A DNA stretch of 64,000 nucleotides from the NCBI GenBank assembly GCA_964523575.1, contig CAZGAV010000008.1, forward strand, positions 1 through 64,000. Direction: 5' to 3'. Below are positions 7,881 through 17,246 of this stretch, piece by piece (position 1 is the first letter of the stretch; each line of letters opens with the position of its first letter). The translations under genes were made by a program, and so were the position numbers. This DNA is from DAOUTW01 sp964523575 (lineage in GTDB: Bacteria; Zixibacteria; MSB-5A5; GN15; JAAZOE01). Under the pieces are notes generated by a model. That model was not told the DNA's origin and ran no database searches. It worked only from the letters and a program-made list of their open reading frames with translations.

Positions 7881-9464
7881 ATGAAAATATTTTTTTTATC
7901 TGCTGTGATTGTCGCTATCCTGATTTTTCATAATCAGCCGCTATCCGCGGCTGGTATAGAACTTCAGGAGACTCTGTCGGTCACCGTGCCTGGAGTTTCC
8001 AATATCTCTGAATGCCATTTCTGTGATATCGATTACGATGGAGCGTTCGAGATTCTGGTCAGAGATGGAAATATCGTCCTGTTATATTCAGTCAATAATG
8101 ACTCGGTTCTATTTGAAACTGAAATCGATAACGCGACTTATCGGATGATTGAATTCGCCGACATTAACAGGGATTCGATTGCCGATATTGCGGTTATCTG
8201 TTTTCGCGACTATTCGAGTCATTCCGACAGCGCCATAACCATAGATATTTACGATGGCGCTAATTCCTATGATTTAACACGTCAATATTATCCTAACGCC
8301 GAACCGAGCAACGATTTTGCCTACGTGGTTTACAGTGCTTCGTTAGCCTCATTCAAGGCCCTTGATGTCAATAGGGACGGATATACTGAGCTTTTTGTAT
8401 CATACTGCAATTGGATATGGGATGGCGGCGTCGGCGGTCCGTCTGCCCAGCTTTGGACTGAATATCAATATGCCACCGGTCAACTATATTATTCCTACCC
8501 TGATTCACTGATATGGATGAACCACGGCAGGATGGCCGATCCACAAATGGTAAACGACTCCGATGTCCCATTTATGATGGCAAACGGCCTGTTGTACGAG
8601 GCCTATGATTACGGGTCCGAGAAATACTTTAACCGAGCCTCGGTCCTCCGTCTCGATACCAATAGCGAGGATTTTTATTCCTTCTCAGATGATGCTCTGG
8701 CATTTTTGCCGGATAAGCAGTACTGCGAAAAGACATATAGTAATCAGTGCCTGACAATGCTATGTGCCGGTGATCTCGTGCGCGATAATAATGCTATAGA
8801 ATTTATTTCCATTTTCTCATATCTTTATGATTGCTGGAATCCAATGGAATTGCCGGTCGTTGACTCCCAGGGGAGTGAAATCCGATTGTATCAAATGCAG
8901 GCTCCGGATTCGGCAGAGATGGTTTGGGTGAGGGAATACAATATTTATCGTAATTATGTTTTTCTGCCGGATTATCCCGGGTATTATTTCGCCTTTTCTA
9001 ACGATCGTTTCATTCAATTTAATGGCGCCGATGGATCGGAATTCCAATCTACAAGTAATATCCCCGATGGGACCAGAAAATGGGCCTACCCCTTCGATGA
9101 CGGCCAGCCGTATTTGGTCGCGTTCTATTCCAGTACGGTTTCGATTTTCAAGCCGTCGGTTATCACCGACGCCGACGGGGGAGAGGATGTGCCGATACCG
9201 GACGTTTTCGGGCTGGGCGCCCCGTACCCCAACCCATTTAACGCCTCACAGACCATCCCGGTCACGATCAGGCCGGGGGAGAGGCTGACCGTCGACATTT
9301 ACAACCTTCTGGGCCAGAAAATAGATGAACTATACTCCGGCGTTTCCTATTCCAGGGAAATAAAATTGAACTGGCATGCGGGCGATTTAGCCTCGGGTGT
9401 ATATCTTATTCGCGCTCAATCCGGCGGTCAGACGGCCATCGTCCGATCCGTCTTGCTGAAATAG
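7881..9464 (+). CDS. Secreted FG-GAP-like repeat protein with C-terminal sorting module, paralogue 2
   Basis: A 527-residue exported protein with signal peptide MKIFFLSAVIVAILIFHNQPLSA. Asp-rich propeller loops include FCDIDYDGAFEILV, FADINRDSIADIAV and LDVNRDGYTELFV. The C-terminal YPNPFN module is almost the same as in paralogue 3. The segment just before it (GADGSEFQST to ITDADGGED) closely matches paralogue 1. It starts 12 bases after paralogue 1 ends, so the three genes are probably one transcript. The cysteines in the middle domain may form disulfides. No catalytic motif is visible. Confidence 0.85.
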   Translation: MKIFFLSAVIVAILIFHNQPLSAAGIELQETLSVTVPGVSNISECHFCDIDYDGAFEILVRDGNIVLLYSVNNDSVLFETEIDNATYRMIEFADINRDSIADIAVICFRDYSSHSDSAITIDIYDGANSYDLTRQYYPNAEPSNDFAYVVYSASLASFKALDVNRDGYTELFVSYCNWIWDGGVGGPSAQLWTEYQYATGQLYYSYPDSLIWMNHGRMADPQMVNDSDVPFMMANGLLYEAYDYGSEKYFNRASVLRLDTNSEDFYSFSDDALAFLPDKQYCEKTYSNQCLTMLCAGDLVRDNNAIEFISIFSYLYDCWNPMELPVVDSQGSEIRLYQMQAPDSAEMVWVREYNIYRNYVFLPDYPGYYFAFSNDRFIQFNGADGSEFQSTSNIPDGTRKWAYPFDDGQPYLVAFYSSTVSIFKPSVITDADGGEDVPIPDVFGLGAPYPNPFNASQTIPVTIRPGERLTVDIYNLLGQKIDELYSGVSYSREIKLNWHAGDLASGVYLIRAQSGGQTAIVRSVLLK

Positions 9465-9494
9465 GCAATGCAGGGAAATTTGCGGGATGACACA

Positions 9495-11060
9495 ATGAAA
9501 CTATTGACTATTGCAGTTATGGCGGCTATGTTTATTAGTGCCTTGTCTTTTCAGGCCCATTCAGCCTCAATAGCATTGGTTGAAGATCAGACATTTATAA
9601 TCCCGGGTTTTTCTTCCGTCGATGATTTTCGCTTCGCCGATATTAATTCGGATGGCAAGTTTGAAATTTTGGTACGTCAAAAGGCCTATGTGGCATTTTA
9701 TGCATCCGAATTCGATTCCATCCTCTGGGAATACGACCTCGATCCGGCCCAGTTTTATGGAATTTTGGCGGCCGATATAACTCGAGACTCGATAGTCGAT
9801 ATTATCGTGGGGCGTTACATTCAGAATAGTGAATATTCGGATAGCTCCGTAACCATCGACATTTTCGATGGCGCAACCAAATGGGCTGATATGACTCGTT
9901 ATTACAGCCCAACAGTGAGTTATTCCGGTTACTGGGGCCCATATTTCCATTACCAATCGTACGGCGGTTTTACTATTTTCAATACCTGCGATATCAACGG
10001 TGACGGCTATAATGAATTCCTCGTTTCTTATGGCAATAAGGTGTTTGAAACCAACAGCCTTGAATACCGGGAAACGGTTAACGGCCGCACCTGGATGTAT
10101 TATCATTATCCCGATTCCCTCATATGGCAATTTGGCATGCTGTGCGAAAATGCTCGACCAGTCAATCCCGGATATTCGAATTTGTTGACGGCCAATAGCC
10201 GATATTATCTTTCCCATACCGGCCACGGTCCCGATTATTATGAGTCGCGTCTAAACCTTCGTCTGCTAAGTGAAAGCGGAACCTCATTACTCCTTTCTCA
10301 TCCGCTGGAAACAGTTGCTTACGAAAAGGTTCAGATTTACGACTACGGCGTTGAATCCGCAGTTCAGGTGGAGGCTTCCGGATTCATTGATTGGAATAAT
10401 GACCACCCAGATCTGCTGATTAGATATTACTGGTCAGGATTCAACAATTTGGGAGGTACCTCCGAATCGCACCTTGACAAACGTCTGTATAATCTGCTAG
10501 AGTCCGATTCTTGCGAATTGAACTGGATAACAGATTATGGCTACCTTAATAAGCACACCAGCCTTCCGGATTTTACCGGAGTCTATTTCGCTTTCGGCAA
10601 CGACTCCATAAATATGTTTTCGGGGAACAACGGAGGGTTTCTCGACGGCGCTCCGGCAACGCCTGCCAGTTCTTCCAAATGGTTGATCATGCCCGACAAC
10701 AGCGTTCGCCTCGTTTCAGTCAGCGGAAATACCATTCATACGCAACGAGTGGATAAGGTCACGGACGTCGGCGATAATCCCGCAACGCCGATCCCGGACC
10801 AATTCAGCCTTGGCCACCCCTATCCGAATCCTTTCAACGCCGAACAGACCATCCCGGTCACGATCAATCCGGGGGAGAGGCTGACCGTGGATATCTACAA
10901 CCTCCTGGGCCAGAAAATAGATGAACTTTTCTCGGGCGTCTCCTATTCCAAAGAGATGAAATTGAACTGGCATGCGGGCGACTTGGCCTCGGGTGTATAT
11001 CTTATCCGCGCTCAATCCGGCGGTCAGACGGCCATCGTCCGATCCGTTCTGCTGAAATAA
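9495..11060 (+). CDS. Secreted FG-GAP-like repeat protein with C-terminal sorting module, paralogue 3
   Basis: About 521 residues starting MKLLTIAVMAAMFISALSF, a clear signal peptide, which is why the ATG at 9495 was chosen over 9468. Propeller-type loops are FADINSDGKFEILV, AADITRDSIVDIIVG and CDINGDGYNEFLVS. The region before the sorting module (WLIMPDNSVRLVSV) differs from that of paralogues 1 and 2, while the last 75 codons are nearly identical to paralogue 2 at the DNA level. It probably reaches the cell surface by the same route as its siblings. Its target is unknown. Confidence 0.85.
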   Translation: MKLLTIAVMAAMFISALSFQAHSASIALVEDQTFIIPGFSSVDDFRFADINSDGKFEILVRQKAYVAFYASEFDSILWEYDLDPAQFYGILAADITRDSIVDIIVGRYIQNSEYSDSSVTIDIFDGATKWADMTRYYSPTVSYSGYWGPYFHYQSYGGFTIFNTCDINGDGYNEFLVSYGNKVFETNSLEYRETVNGRTWMYYHYPDSLIWQFGMLCENARPVNPGYSNLLTANSRYYLSHTGHGPDYYESRLNLRLLSESGTSLLLSHPLETVAYEKVQIYDYGVESAVQVEASGFIDWNNDHPDLLIRYYWSGFNNLGGTSESHLDKRLYNLLESDSCELNWITDYGYLNKHTSLPDFTGVYFAFGNDSINMFSGNNGGFLDGAPATPASSSKWLIMPDNSVRLVSVSGNTIHTQRVDKVTDVGDNPATPIPDQFSLGHPYPNPFNAEQTIPVTINPGERLTVDIYNLLGQKIDELFSGVSYSKEMKLNWHAGDLASGVYLIRAQSGGQTAIVRSVLLK

Positions 11061-11255
11061 TTTCCGACTTTAGGTAAAGAGGCAGATCACGCATTGCACC
11101 GCGAAATGGCTTAAACCATTACTTGAATCAGACCCACTAATTTCTAAATAGGGGGTGGTGGTCAATCCCCATCAGTTGAAATCTGAATAAATTCTAATTC
11201 TAAATACAGTGTCCCATAAGATATATTATGTCTACTAATACAAGTGATTCCAATA
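11061..11255. other. Noncoding convergent spacer
   Basis: AT-rich spacer between the convergent paralogue cluster and leuS. A weak GGGG/CCCC inverted pair lies around 11151-11170, but it has no T-run. No coding frame with a ribosome site was seen. The leuS terminator occupies its far end. Confidence 0.6.
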
Positions 11256-11260
11256 CCAAT

Positions 11261-11305
11261 AAATAAAAAACCCAGAGGCGATCTATAAAAGGTCAATCCT
11301 CCGGG
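11261..11305 (-). terminator. Rho-independent terminator of asnS-leuS
   Basis: Read on the minus strand, CCCGGAGG (11305-11298) pairs with CCTCTGGG (11278-11271), including one G-U pair, and is followed by TTTTTTATTT. It lies 26 bases past the leuS stop. Confidence 0.75.
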
Positions 11306-11330
11306 CCTTTGGGGCGCTTTTGTTATGAGG

Positions 11331-13817
11331 CTATTTCACGACCAGATTAACCAGTCGGCCACTGACATATATCTCTTTTAGGACAGTTTTACCCATCAGA
11401 TGAGCCTGGACTTTACTGTTGGCCTTGGCCTCGGCTTTGATCGTAGTCTCATCGGCGTCCGCCGCCACCTCGATCTCGCCGCGTAATTTGCCGTTAACCT
11501 GCACTGCAATAGTCATGGTATCGGCCACGATCGCGTTCGGGTCGTGTTGTGGCCAGTCTGAATTGAATATCGAATACGGCCGGCCCGCCAATTCCCACAT
11601 TTCCTCGGCCAGACACGGCGCGAGCGGTGACATTACTTGCACCAGCTTGAGAACCGAATAATTGACCAAATTCTGGCTTAGTTTTTCCGGCTCGAAGTCG
11701 TTGATGAACTTCATAATGGCCGCAATGATCGTATGAAACTGGATCTGCTCGTAATCGTAATTGATCGATTTGATCGTCTGATTCAACCGCACGTATGACC
11801 GAAATTCATCGAGCGTCAACTCGTTATTATTAAAGTAATACTTTAAGTCAACCGGGCTGTCGTCGATCAGATTAATCAGTGGAAAAAACCGCCGCGCCAC
11901 AAACCGGCCCATATTTTCGACCATATCGTGCGACCAGTCAAGGGATACATTAGATGGTCCCTTGAAGAACATGGCCAGCCGCGAGATATCGCCGCCGTCG
12001 TTTTCGATCAAGCCCATCGGGCTGGTGACATTGCCGCGCCGTTTTGACATCTTAAGGCCGAACTCATCATTGACCATGCCATGGTTGAAAAGTCTGGCCG
12101 CTGGTTCCTCGACCCCGAGCATGCCGATGTCCTTGAGGAATTTGGTAAAAAACCGGAAGTAGATCAGATGCCCGACGGCATGTTCGGCGCCGCCGATGTA
12201 CAGATCTACCGGCAACCAGGTGTCGGCCGCTTTTCGGCTGAACGGTTCCTTGTCGTTATGCGGATCGAGATAGCGCAGGAAATACCATGATGAACAAATG
12301 AAAGTGTCCATGGTATCGGCGTCGCGTTGAGCCTCTCCCCCGCACTCGGGGCATTTGACATTGATAAATTCCGGCACATCGGCCAGAGGCGACCGCCCTT
12401 GGGGTAGATAATTAGTCACCTCGGGCAAAACCACCGGCAAATCTTCGTCCGGCACCGCCACTACTCCGCAATGGGGACAATGGATAATCGGGATCGGCGT
12501 TCCCCAGTACCTTTGCCGTGAAATCAGCCAGTCCCGCAGGCGGTAATTAATCTGCGACCGACCGATTCCTTTCTCCACTGCGAATTTGGTCGTTGCCGCA
12601 ATCGCCTGACTTCCGGGAGTGCCGTCAAACGGCCCGGAATTGACCATTTCACCGTATTCGGTGTAGGCCTCGGTCATCTCATTCGGCTTCAGCTCTTCCC
12701 CGCCGGCGGTTTTGATTACGACCTTAATCGGGACGTCGTATTTCTTGGCAAACTCGAAATCGCGCTGGTCATGAGCCGGAACGGCCATCACCGCCCCGGT
12801 GCCGTACCCCGCCAACACATAATCGGCGACCCAGAGTTGAATTTTCTCGCCGTTGAAGGGGTTGATGGCATAACAACCGGTAAAAACGCCATCCTTGTCT
12901 TCGGCCGCGGCTCGTTCCACTTCGGTTTTTTTCCGGGCTTTTTCGATATATTCATCGACCGCCGCTTGCCGCTCGGCTGGAATATGCAGACTTTTCAGAA
13001 TCTCGGCCTCCGGAGCGATGGCCATAAAGGTCACTCCGTAGACGGTATCAGGCCGCGTCGTGAAAATCGGCAGTTTCTCGCCGCCGTCTTCAATAATAAA
13101 ATCGATCTCGCACCCGCAACTGCGCCCGATCCACTCGCGCTGGATGGCCTTGATCGAATCGGGCCAGTCCGGCAGATTATCGAGCGAATCGACCAGTCGG
13201 TCGGCATAATCGGTGATTTTCAGGAACCATTGCTCCAGGTCGCGAATTTCGACCGGCGTATCGTCCCGTTCGCATCGACCGTCAATAACCTGTTCATTGG
13301 CCAATACCGTATTGCATTGATTGCACCAGTTGACCTTGGATTTCTTGCGGTAAGCCAGTCCCCGTTTGAACATCTGCAAGAATATCCACTGCGACCAGCG
13401 ATAATATTCGGGAAGGCACGACGTCACTTCCCGGCTCCAGTCGAATGAGATACCGACTTTCTTTAAAGTATCTCTTGATATCTCGATGTTCTTGAGGGTC
13501 CACTCGCGGGGATGCCGCCCGTGGCTGATGGCGGCATTCTCCGCCGGCAGGCCGAAGGCGTCCCAGCCGAACGGGTGCAGAATCTGATGCCCGTTCATCA
13601 TTTTGTAGCGGGCCATGGCGTCGCCGATGGTGTAATTGCGAAAATGGCCCATGTGGATGTCGCCCGACGGGTAGGCGAACATCACCAGTAAATAAAACTT
13701 TTTTTGGGGATTATCCGGCGCTCGGAAAATCTCGGATTCTTCCCATTTCCGGCGCCACTTGTTCTCTATTTGCTTGAAATCGTAAACGATTTCTTCTTTG
13801 TCCTTGCTTTTGTCCAT
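11331..13817 (-). CDS. leuS: Leucyl-tRNA synthetase
   Basis: An 828-residue class I synthetase that charges tRNA-Leu in the cytoplasm. The HIGH motif appears as HMGH (residues 55-58) and KMSKR at 589-593. The zinc-knuckle region CNQC near residue 165 is followed by GRCERD, where bacterial enzymes usually have a second CxxC. The CP1 editing domain lies at about residues 220-410 (TTRPDTVYGVTF, VPAHDQRDFEFA). A second zinc knuckle CPHC/CPEC occurs near residues 450-500. The length fits the bacterial family. It follows asnS by 13 bases and is closed by a terminator. Confidence 0.98.
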   Translation of the reverse strand: MDKSKDKEEIVYDFKQIENKWRRKWEESEIFRAPDNPQKKFYLLVMFAYPSGDIHMGHFRNYTIGDAMARYKMMNGHQILHPFGWDAFGLPAENAAISHGRHPREWTLKNIEISRDTLKKVGISFDWSREVTSCLPEYYRWSQWIFLQMFKRGLAYRKKSKVNWCNQCNTVLANEQVIDGRCERDDTPVEIRDLEQWFLKITDYADRLVDSLDNLPDWPDSIKAIQREWIGRSCGCEIDFIIEDGGEKLPIFTTRPDTVYGVTFMAIAPEAEILKSLHIPAERQAAVDEYIEKARKKTEVERAAAEDKDGVFTGCYAINPFNGEKIQLWVADYVLAGYGTGAVMAVPAHDQRDFEFAKKYDVPIKVVIKTAGGEELKPNEMTEAYTEYGEMVNSGPFDGTPGSQAIAATTKFAVEKGIGRSQINYRLRDWLISRQRYWGTPIPIIHCPHCGVVAVPDEDLPVVLPEVTNYLPQGRSPLADVPEFINVKCPECGGEAQRDADTMDTFICSSWYFLRYLDPHNDKEPFSRKAADTWLPVDLYIGGAEHAVGHLIYFRFFTKFLKDIGMLGVEEPAARLFNHGMVNDEFGLKMSKRRGNVTSPMGLIENDGGDISRLAMFFKGPSNVSLDWSHDMVENMGRFVARRFFPLINLIDDSPVDLKYYFNNNELTLDEFRSYVRLNQTIKSINYDYEQIQFHTIIAAIMKFINDFEPEKLSQNLVNYSVLKLVQVMSPLAPCLAEEMWELAGRPYSIFNSDWPQHDPNAIVADTMTIAVQVNGKLRGEIEVAADADETTIKAEAKANSKVQAHLMGKTVLKEIYVSGRLVNLVVK

Positions 13818-13830
13818 GACGAACCTCCGA

Positions 13831-15126
13831 TCAGGGATACAGTCTTGTCATCATTCTCGGGAACGGGATCGCCTCCCGGAGGTGGTGGATACCACAAATC
13901 CAGGTGACGGTCCGCTCGATTCCAAGACCGAAGCCGGAATGAGGCACGGAACCGTATTTTCTCAGATCGAGATACCATGCATATGCCTCTTCCGGCAATT
14001 GTTCCTCCCTGATACGGGCCAACAACTTATCATGATCGTCTTCGCGTTGCGAGCCCCCGATAATTTCGCCATATCCTTCTGACGCCAGCAGGTCGGCGCA
14101 CAGGACGGTTTCGGGATTATCCGGATTTTCTTTCATATAAAACGCCTTGGCATGTTTGGGGTAATTGACGATGAACACCGGGCGGTCGTAACGTTCCGAT
14201 AGAATCGTCTCGTCCTCAGCCCCCAGATCGTCACCCCATTTTGCCTCAGATCCGTTCTCCTGCAAGATCTTTATCGCCTCGCCATAATCCAGCCGGGGAA
14301 ACGGCGCTTTGATCGCTTCCAGTTTGGATATGTCGCGCTCCAGTTTCTCCAGATGCGGGCGGCATTTCTCAAGCACCTTCTGAACCACATAGGCGAGCAT
14401 ATCTTCTTGTATTTTCAGATTGCACTCGTTGTCGCAATAGGCCATCTCGCCTTCGATCATCCAGAATTCGGTCAGATGCCGCCGCGTCAGCGACTTCTCG
14501 GCCCGGAAGGTCGGTCCGAAACAGAAGACATTCCTCAATGACATGCAGGCCGCTTCCAGATACAACTGACCGGTCTGGGCCAGATAAGCTTTGCCCAGCT
14601 TGAAATACTCGGTCGCGAACAATGTCCCCGCTTCTTCCCCGATCGACCCGGTCAAAATCGGTGAATCGATGAGGACAAATCCCCGGTCGTAAAAAAACTC
14701 GCGGATCGCCCAGATTACCTCATTGCGGATATGCATGATGGCGAACTGCCGCGATGACCTCAGCCAGAGATGGCGATTATTGTGCAAAAATTCGACGCCA
14801 TGATCTTTTTTACTTATCGGATACGGCTCCGCGATCTGGACGATCTCGATATCGCTCAGGCCCAGTTCGTAACCGCCCGGCGAGCGCGGTTCCTCCCTGA
14901 CCATGCCGGTAATTTTCAGCGAACTTTCCTGAGTCAGCTGGTCGAACCGATCAAACACATCGTCCGGCGCTTCGCCTTTGACCAGTACCGACTGCACCAC
15001 GCCGGTGCCGTCGCGGACCAGCATGAATTTGATCTTGCCGCTGGAGCGTTTATTATAAAGCCACCCTGAAATCCGGACTTCCTGTCCGACAAAATCTTTC
15101 AATTGGGCTATGGTCGTGTCCGTCAT
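13831..15126 (-). CDS. asnS: Asparaginyl-tRNA synthetase
   Basis: A 431-residue class IIb synthetase. It has an N-terminal OB-fold anticodon domain (VRISGWLYNKRSSGKIKF). The class II core carries FRAEKS (motif 2) at about residue 210 and GFGLGIERTVTW (motif 3) near the C terminus. The replacement of the Asp-specific residues, the length, and features such as FMLVRDGTG and FLHNNRHLWLRS favour AsnRS over AspRS. It charges tRNA-Asn directly, which implies that the GatCAB route is not the only source of Asn-tRNA here. It has its own promoter and a GGGAG ribosome site. Confidence 0.95.
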   Translation of the reverse strand: MTDTTIAQLKDFVGQEVRISGWLYNKRSSGKIKFMLVRDGTGVVQSVLVKGEAPDDVFDRFDQLTQESSLKITGMVREEPRSPGGYELGLSDIEIVQIAEPYPISKKDHGVEFLHNNRHLWLRSSRQFAIMHIRNEVIWAIREFFYDRGFVLIDSPILTGSIGEEAGTLFATEYFKLGKAYLAQTGQLYLEAACMSLRNVFCFGPTFRAEKSLTRRHLTEFWMIEGEMAYCDNECNLKIQEDMLAYVVQKVLEKCRPHLEKLERDISKLEAIKAPFPRLDYGEAIKILQENGSEAKWGDDLGAEDETILSERYDRPVFIVNYPKHAKAFYMKENPDNPETVLCADLLASEGYGEIIGGSQREDDHDKLLARIREEQLPEEAYAWYLDLRKYGSVPHSGFGLGIERTVTWICGIHHLREAIPFPRMMTRLYP

Positions 15127-15157
15127 CGTTTACTCCCATGCGAATTTCAAAACATGA

Positions 15158-15186
15158 AAAATAGCGAAATATTGAGTTTATATCAA
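15158..15186 (-). promoter_or_regulatory. Promoter of asnS-leuS
   Basis: On the minus strand TTGATA (15186-15181) is separated by 17 bases from TATTTT (15163-15158). This is a good sigma-70-like pair, about 30 bases upstream of the asnS ATG at 15126 and beyond the end of the deacetylase gene. Confidence 0.55.
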
Positions 15187-15208
15187 GAGTTTTCGGAATT
15201 CGGCCGCT

Positions 15209-15967
15209 TTATTTGAGCTTCCGAGAGACAATAATCGTCCCGGCCGAGAGGTCTCCGATTATGCGCCGTTTGAGAAATTCCAGGCGTCCCCTTTTAAGCA
15301 AAAGCGACCGCATCGAATAATAATCGTCGATTCCGTAAACCGGCAGGCGCCGCCGCAGAAATTCATCGCCACCCGCGGTCTCGGGCGAATCCGAGAGCAC
15401 GAAACCTTGGCTATAACCGCAATCGCGCGCCTGATTATCGATTGCGGGGCTGGTTCGCCCGAAGGGAAAACTGATCAGGGTCACCGGTTCCCCGGTAATG
15501 TCCTCTATTATCTCTTTTGACTGCTTCAATTCCTGCCCGGCTTTTTCCGGACTCATGGCCGTCAGGGACCGATGCGACGTTCCATGCGTACCGAAGATAA
15601 CCCCTGCCCCGGCCAATTCCCGAATTTGATGGGCGTTCAAGTGCCGGGCAGGGAAAATCCGCGACGAGTATTCCCAGCTATTTTCCCGCCCGATATAATC
15701 GGTCGGGATAAAGACGAGCGGCCGGACACCCTCCTTTCGCAGGCGGAGAAATAAGTCGAATTGATCTTCGTAGCCATCGTCGAAAGTCAGCGTCACTAAT
15801 GTGTCGGCGGAACGCGATGAGACGGTCTCCCCGCTCCATATTTCGAAGCCCCAGCTTCGGAGCAAATCAAGCGTAGCCCAAAAGCGCTGCGGACGGACAT
15901 TGTTTATTCCGGGAAAGAAACGATGGGAGGTTTGATGAAAGGCCAGAAATGTACCGTGCCCGCTCAT
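15209..15967 (-). CDS. Polysaccharide deacetylase (NodB family)
   Basis: A 252-residue carbohydrate esterase of family 4. Motif 1, TLTFDDGYED, supplies the catalytic and metal-binding Asp residues. Motif 2, FGTHGTSHRSL, supplies the two metal His residues. FPFGRTSPAID resembles motif 3. There is no obvious signal peptide, so it may act in the cytoplasm or reach its substrate otherwise. The substrate is unknown; N-acetylated glycans are typical. It follows the M16 peptidase by 7 bases at the end of the pnp operon. The same trio (pnp, deacetylase, M16) is found in Bacillus as pnpA-ylxY-mlpA, though in a different order. Confidence 0.88.
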   Translation of the reverse strand: MSGHGTFLAFHQTSHRFFPGINNVRPQRFWATLDLLRSWGFEIWSGETVSSRSADTLVTLTFDDGYEDQFDLFLRLRKEGVRPLVFIPTDYIGRENSWEYSSRIFPARHLNAHQIRELAGAGVIFGTHGTSHRSLTAMSPEKAGQELKQSKEIIEDITGEPVTLISFPFGRTSPAIDNQARDCGYSQGFVLSDSPETAGGDEFLRRRLPVYGIDDYYSMRSLLLKRGRLEFLKRRIIGDLSAGTIIVSRKLK

Positions 15968-15974
15968 GACTACG

Positions 15975-17243
15975 TCACAGCGCCGACCAGCGGATATTGT
16001 CCAGTTCTTTGCGTTTGATCGGTCCCAGGGAGCAGTAAGTCAGCTTGTCGGCGTCGAATATACGGTTGGCCACATCCCGGATCTGAGAAGCCGTTACCCG
16101 GTCGATGATGCGGCAGTTTTTATCGAGATCGATATAAGTCCCGAGAACCAGTTCCTGCTGGGCGATCCGGTTCATGCGGTTGTACATCGATTCCTGGGAC
16201 AGGATCAGACTTCCCTTGAGCTGTTCCTTGACTTTGGCCACGTCGGCCCGGCCCAGGAGTTTGTCCTTGAGAAGATTCAATTCCTTGAGGACGATATTGG
16301 AAGCCCGGATAACAAATTTTTTGTCGGCCGCGAAATAAACGCAGAACAGGCCCCCGTCGCGGAAATATTCCTGATAGCTGTAAATATTGTAGCAGTAACC
16401 GTATTGTTCGCGCACCCGCTGGAATAAACGAGCCGACATGCCGCTGGACAAATAAGCGTTCAGGGCCGAGAGGGCAAAACGATTCTTGTCGGAATAACTG
16501 AAGCTGGGGAACCCGAAACAGACATGAGTCTGCTTGGTTCCATTGCGATACGCCTTAACGGAAAACCGCGAACCTACCGGTGGAACATCGTGATTCTCGT
16601 TTTCGACGCTTTTCCAGTTGAAATACTTGCGGGTCAGATTAACCAGTTCCTGATGATCGACGGCCCCGGTGGCCGCGATCATCAAATTGGGACTGGAATA
16701 ATGCCTGGCCATATAATCGAGAACGGCCGGTCGCCGAAGCGATTTGACCGATTCCGCCTTGCCCATGATCGGCCGGCCCAGAGGATGCGAATCGAACATC
16801 TGCTCGACGAACAGGTCGTTGACATATTCACCGGGAGCGTCGGCCACGTCCTTGATTTCCTCCAGGATCACCTGCCGTTCCTTGCGCAGGTCGACCGGAG
16901 CGAAAAGGGAATTGTTCAGGATATCCCCCAGGATTTCCATGGCTCGCGGCAGATGAGAGCCGAGGATACGAATATAGTAGCAGGTATTTTCGCGCGAGGT
17001 GAAGGCGTTCATGGAGCCGCCGAGCAACTCGACGGCTTTGGCAATCTGCAACGGGGACCGGCGACGGGTCCCCTTAAACAGCATATGCTCGATAAAATGC
17101 GAGACGCCGTTCATGCTTTCCGGCTCGTCCCGGGATCCGACATTGGCCCAGACGCCGACCGACACCGATCCGATTGAGGGGACGCCTTCGGATATTACCC
17201 GCATGCCGTTAGGCAGAACGGTTTTATGAAATCCCTTTTTCAA
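15975..17243 (-). CDS. M16 zinc peptidase (processing-peptidase-like)
   Basis: A 422-residue member of the pitrilysin/mitochondrial-processing-peptidase family. The inverted zinc motif HFIEH (residues about 48-52) is intact. The third ligand is the Glu in EEIKDVADAPGEYV, about 75 residues later. The second, inactive half of the fold follows (YGYCYNIYSYQEYF and onward). Without a signal peptide it is probably cytoplasmic. It lies 3 bases after pnp, a linkage also seen in Firmicutes, where the homologue is MlpA/YmxG. The natural substrate is unknown. Confidence 0.92.
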   Translation of the reverse strand: MKKGFHKTVLPNGMRVISEGVPSIGSVSVGVWANVGSRDEPESMNGVSHFIEHMLFKGTRRRSPLQIAKAVELLGGSMNAFTSRENTCYYIRILGSHLPRAMEILGDILNNSLFAPVDLRKERQVILEEIKDVADAPGEYVNDLFVEQMFDSHPLGRPIMGKAESVKSLRRPAVLDYMARHYSSPNLMIAATGAVDHQELVNLTRKYFNWKSVENENHDVPPVGSRFSVKAYRNGTKQTHVCFGFPSFSYSDKNRFALSALNAYLSSGMSARLFQRVREQYGYCYNIYSYQEYFRDGGLFCVYFAADKKFVIRASNIVLKELNLLKDKLLGRADVAKVKEQLKGSLILSQESMYNRMNRIAQQELVLGTYIDLDKNCRIIDRVTASQIRDVANRIFDADKLTYCSLGPIKRKELDNIRWSAL

Positions 17244-17246
17244 GGC

